In this document: positions 61,964-64,000 of the stretch, one piece after another | How the letters are laid out: each line of letters opens with the position of its first letter | Numbering within the stretch: position 1 is the first letter of the stretch | NCBI GenBank assembly: GCA_951394045.1 | Contig: OX595998.1 | Location: forward strand, 434,001 to 498,000 | Length of the DNA stretch: 64,000 nt | From: Nitzschia sp. DOCU1 | Lineage: Eukaryota > Bacillariophyta > Bacillariophyceae > Bacillariales > Bacillariaceae | Direction of reading: 5' to 3' | Made by a program: the position numbers and the translations under genes | The notes under the pieces: model-generated | Database searches by the model: none | The model's input: the letters and a program-made list of their open reading frames with translations, nothing else | What the model was told of the DNA's origin: nothing

Positions 61964-62135
61964 GTTAAAGTAGCAAAAGGTGCGTGCTATCCATTTAGCA
62001 GCGACCTAGACGATCGGAAAGGAACGATCTCGCCAAATCGCCGAAGTGATAACGGCTACCTGGGAAAGGCAGCTGAGTCTCACGACTCATCCGACTTTTT
62101 CACCCATTAGGGATCATCAGCGCTAGTCTGCACAC
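61964..62135 (+). repeat. 172-bp direct repeat, right copy
   Basis: Partner of 50404-50575, same orientation, 11.56 kb away, no indel noticed between the copies. Confidence 0.8.
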
Positions 62136-64000
62136 ATAGTAGTTAATAGTTTAGATACCTACTATTTCTATACCTTCTAGAACAATAACTCGCTCGTCCC
62201 TTTCGCAGGCTCATGGCATCACCTACTAACCGAAACGTGAGCTGCACCAGAGTGGGGAGAGAGAGCAACCGGGTATTGTTGTTGTTGTTGCTGCTGCCGC
62301 AGCTGTTGTGGTCGTGGTTGTCGCTTTTCCCCAAATTTGGTTTTGCGCCAAAAATATTGCGAGCTGTGCTTTATCATAGTGCAATCGACCATGACACTCT
62401 GTCCTCAATAGAAGCTGTCGACCCGGGGTGTAGCACACTCCATCTAAAACCTCTGAAAGTATAGAAACCATAAGGCCGTTGAACGATCGTCATGGCGAAA
62501 TCTCTGCAGAGCGGTTAAGTACAGTGTGCGACGAAGTCGAATGAGTCTAACAGTCAGAAAGACTTACTCGACTCAGTACCGAGTGGTTAATATCAATCCA
62601 CGAGCGACGCCATCGCACCTCTACGGTCACCAAGGTAGGGTTAGGGATAGAGGTAATTTGCTATTTAAAATCCGAAACTGACTGAAGAGAGCATGTAGCT
62701 CTCGTCAAACAACTCAAACAGATTCATAAGCTTTCGTAGAATTAACTAACAACGATCAAAATAAAACACTGCGTTAACGCCTTCGATTCAAGTGTCGCAC
62801 CTTTCCAAAACGGTCGGTAGTAAGGACGAAAATCTTTAGGGCCACGGAGAGCGAGATATTTCCCAATCAAAGCACCGAGTTACGAGTACGAAAATATTAT
62901 ACTGCAGGTGGCGCCCGATTGATTCTGGACGAAAGTCTATAGCCAACTTCCTCTTCTTCCGTTTTCTGAGGAAAGGGGCTGCCAACTTTCCCTTCTCCTA
63001 TCATCTGGTGCTACTTTAAGAGAAAGAAGCTCCTGTGCAAAACTATAATCAACTGAAAGACGCGATTAGTGGTGTGAACGAAAAAATCACGATCACAATT
63101 GTTGTACGATGAGGAGCAATTTTCGCCAATGAAGCATAGAAAGAAGCCGTAATCCAAATGAGTGGTCCCAAACATATTTCCAAAATGACAACCATGCAAG
63201 GAATCCAAACAAGCTCCAAAAATATCCTACCGGTAATCTTGGCTTCCCTGTGTCCTCAAAGTCGGTCAATTGATCTTTGGACGAGTATCCCGAATCAGGT
63301 GGAAATTACCTTCAAAGAATGTGTTGGATCGCTGGGGGGCTGAGTGGCGAGGGTTGAATGACACCTAGACGGTATCAACCATCATCGCACGGCGACAAAC
63401 AAACAGCTCTAAGGATTTGGCAATCCGGTTTCCTTTTCGGGAAAGAATCATCCCCTAACGCCGATATGTCAACTCGCAGCTGATAGTTGACCAATGGGCA
63501 AAAAGCATTGGTTCTCACAAAAGAAACGAGCAATACGTGCACGTAATCAACTCAAAAGCAATGATTATTTGTTTTCCGTAATGCTATAGCGGCGAGGAAT
63601 AAATTTTAAGCGAATGACAAGAATCAACGAAAAAGCTTCTGTGCAGCTCTAAATTTTTGAAACGATGGTACGCAAAGATTTATTAGCAATTCTGTTTTGA
63701 AGCTAGTCTCGCATTGTAGGATTCAAATAATGTCATTTCAAACCATGTGAGTATGATTTTCAATATGGTAAACTTTACAATGCCGTTCTTCATAATATCT
63801 GTTGATTTGGATGAAGTCGTGAATTCGTGCCAATCCTGTCAAAAATTCACCCAAAACTATTTTTGTCAATGCAAAAAATTTATATATTTATGTCCTTCAT
63901 ACGATCACGCATCTTCCAGTTACCACTTTTTTTGTAAATCGAATTCGATGCCAATATTTATTTTATCATGAACTAATTACTGAATAGTAATTACAGGAGT
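62136..64000. other. No recognised feature
   Basis: A GTTGTT/GCTGCT low-complexity stretch lies at 62275-62310. Otherwise only short ORFs without family features on either strand, and AT-rich sequence toward the end (63740-64000). Nothing can be called. Confidence 0.5.

Overview
The window looks like nuclear DNA of a diatom (photosynthetic stramenopile). The best evidence is a plastid-type phytoene desaturase with a signal peptide ending in an A-F-A-P motif (43927-45813), short GT-AG introns of about 60-105 bp, and a Copia element whose Gag and protease read like the diatom CoDi group. About 75% of the window is transposable elements, nested up to four deep. Host genes sit in one island at about 34.5-49 kb.

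Left block (0.7-16.6 kb): a large DNA transposon with roughly 0.8 kb terminal inverted repeats encodes a 1495-aa transposase-like protein that carries an apparently intact DEDDy 3'-5' exonuclease module. Inside it sits a second, smaller transposon (6806-9749) with its own inverted repeats, encoding a FEN1/XPG-like nuclease and a DDE_Tnp_4-type transposase. A solo Gypsy LTR interrupts the right inverted repeat. Next comes a decayed DDE transposase gene (11966-16415) split by a 719-bp hairpin-rich insertion flanked by a 17-bp direct repeat.

Nested block (16.6-34 kb): a Copia LTR is split at TTAA by a piggyBac-like transposon (16732-26758). The piggyBac transposase is split by an intact Gypsy/Ty3 element with apparently identical LTRs (17292-23024). 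Its convergent accessory gene is split by a 722-bp TRIM-like element whose 202-bp LTRs carry tRNA-like Pol III boxes. Rearranged Copia sequence follows, then a 5'-truncated LINE ending in a 24-bp-period repeat tail.

Host island (34.5-49 kb): a CRAL-TRIO-like gene, four near-identical 1157-bp tandem units, a methyltransferase/FDX-ACB gene, phytoene desaturase, and a six-exon gene combining TPR-like repeats with a lipocalin-like C-terminus.

Right block (49-62.2 kb): a decayed Gypsy element is split by a second piggyBac-like copy (53090-57304). Pieces of a third piggyBac-like relic lie on both sides, and 172-bp direct repeats bracket the composite. The last 1.9 kb holds nothing I recognise.

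The most novel-looking item is the accessory gene carried convergent to the transposase in all three piggyBac-like copies. All gene functions are read from motifs only; no database search was possible.
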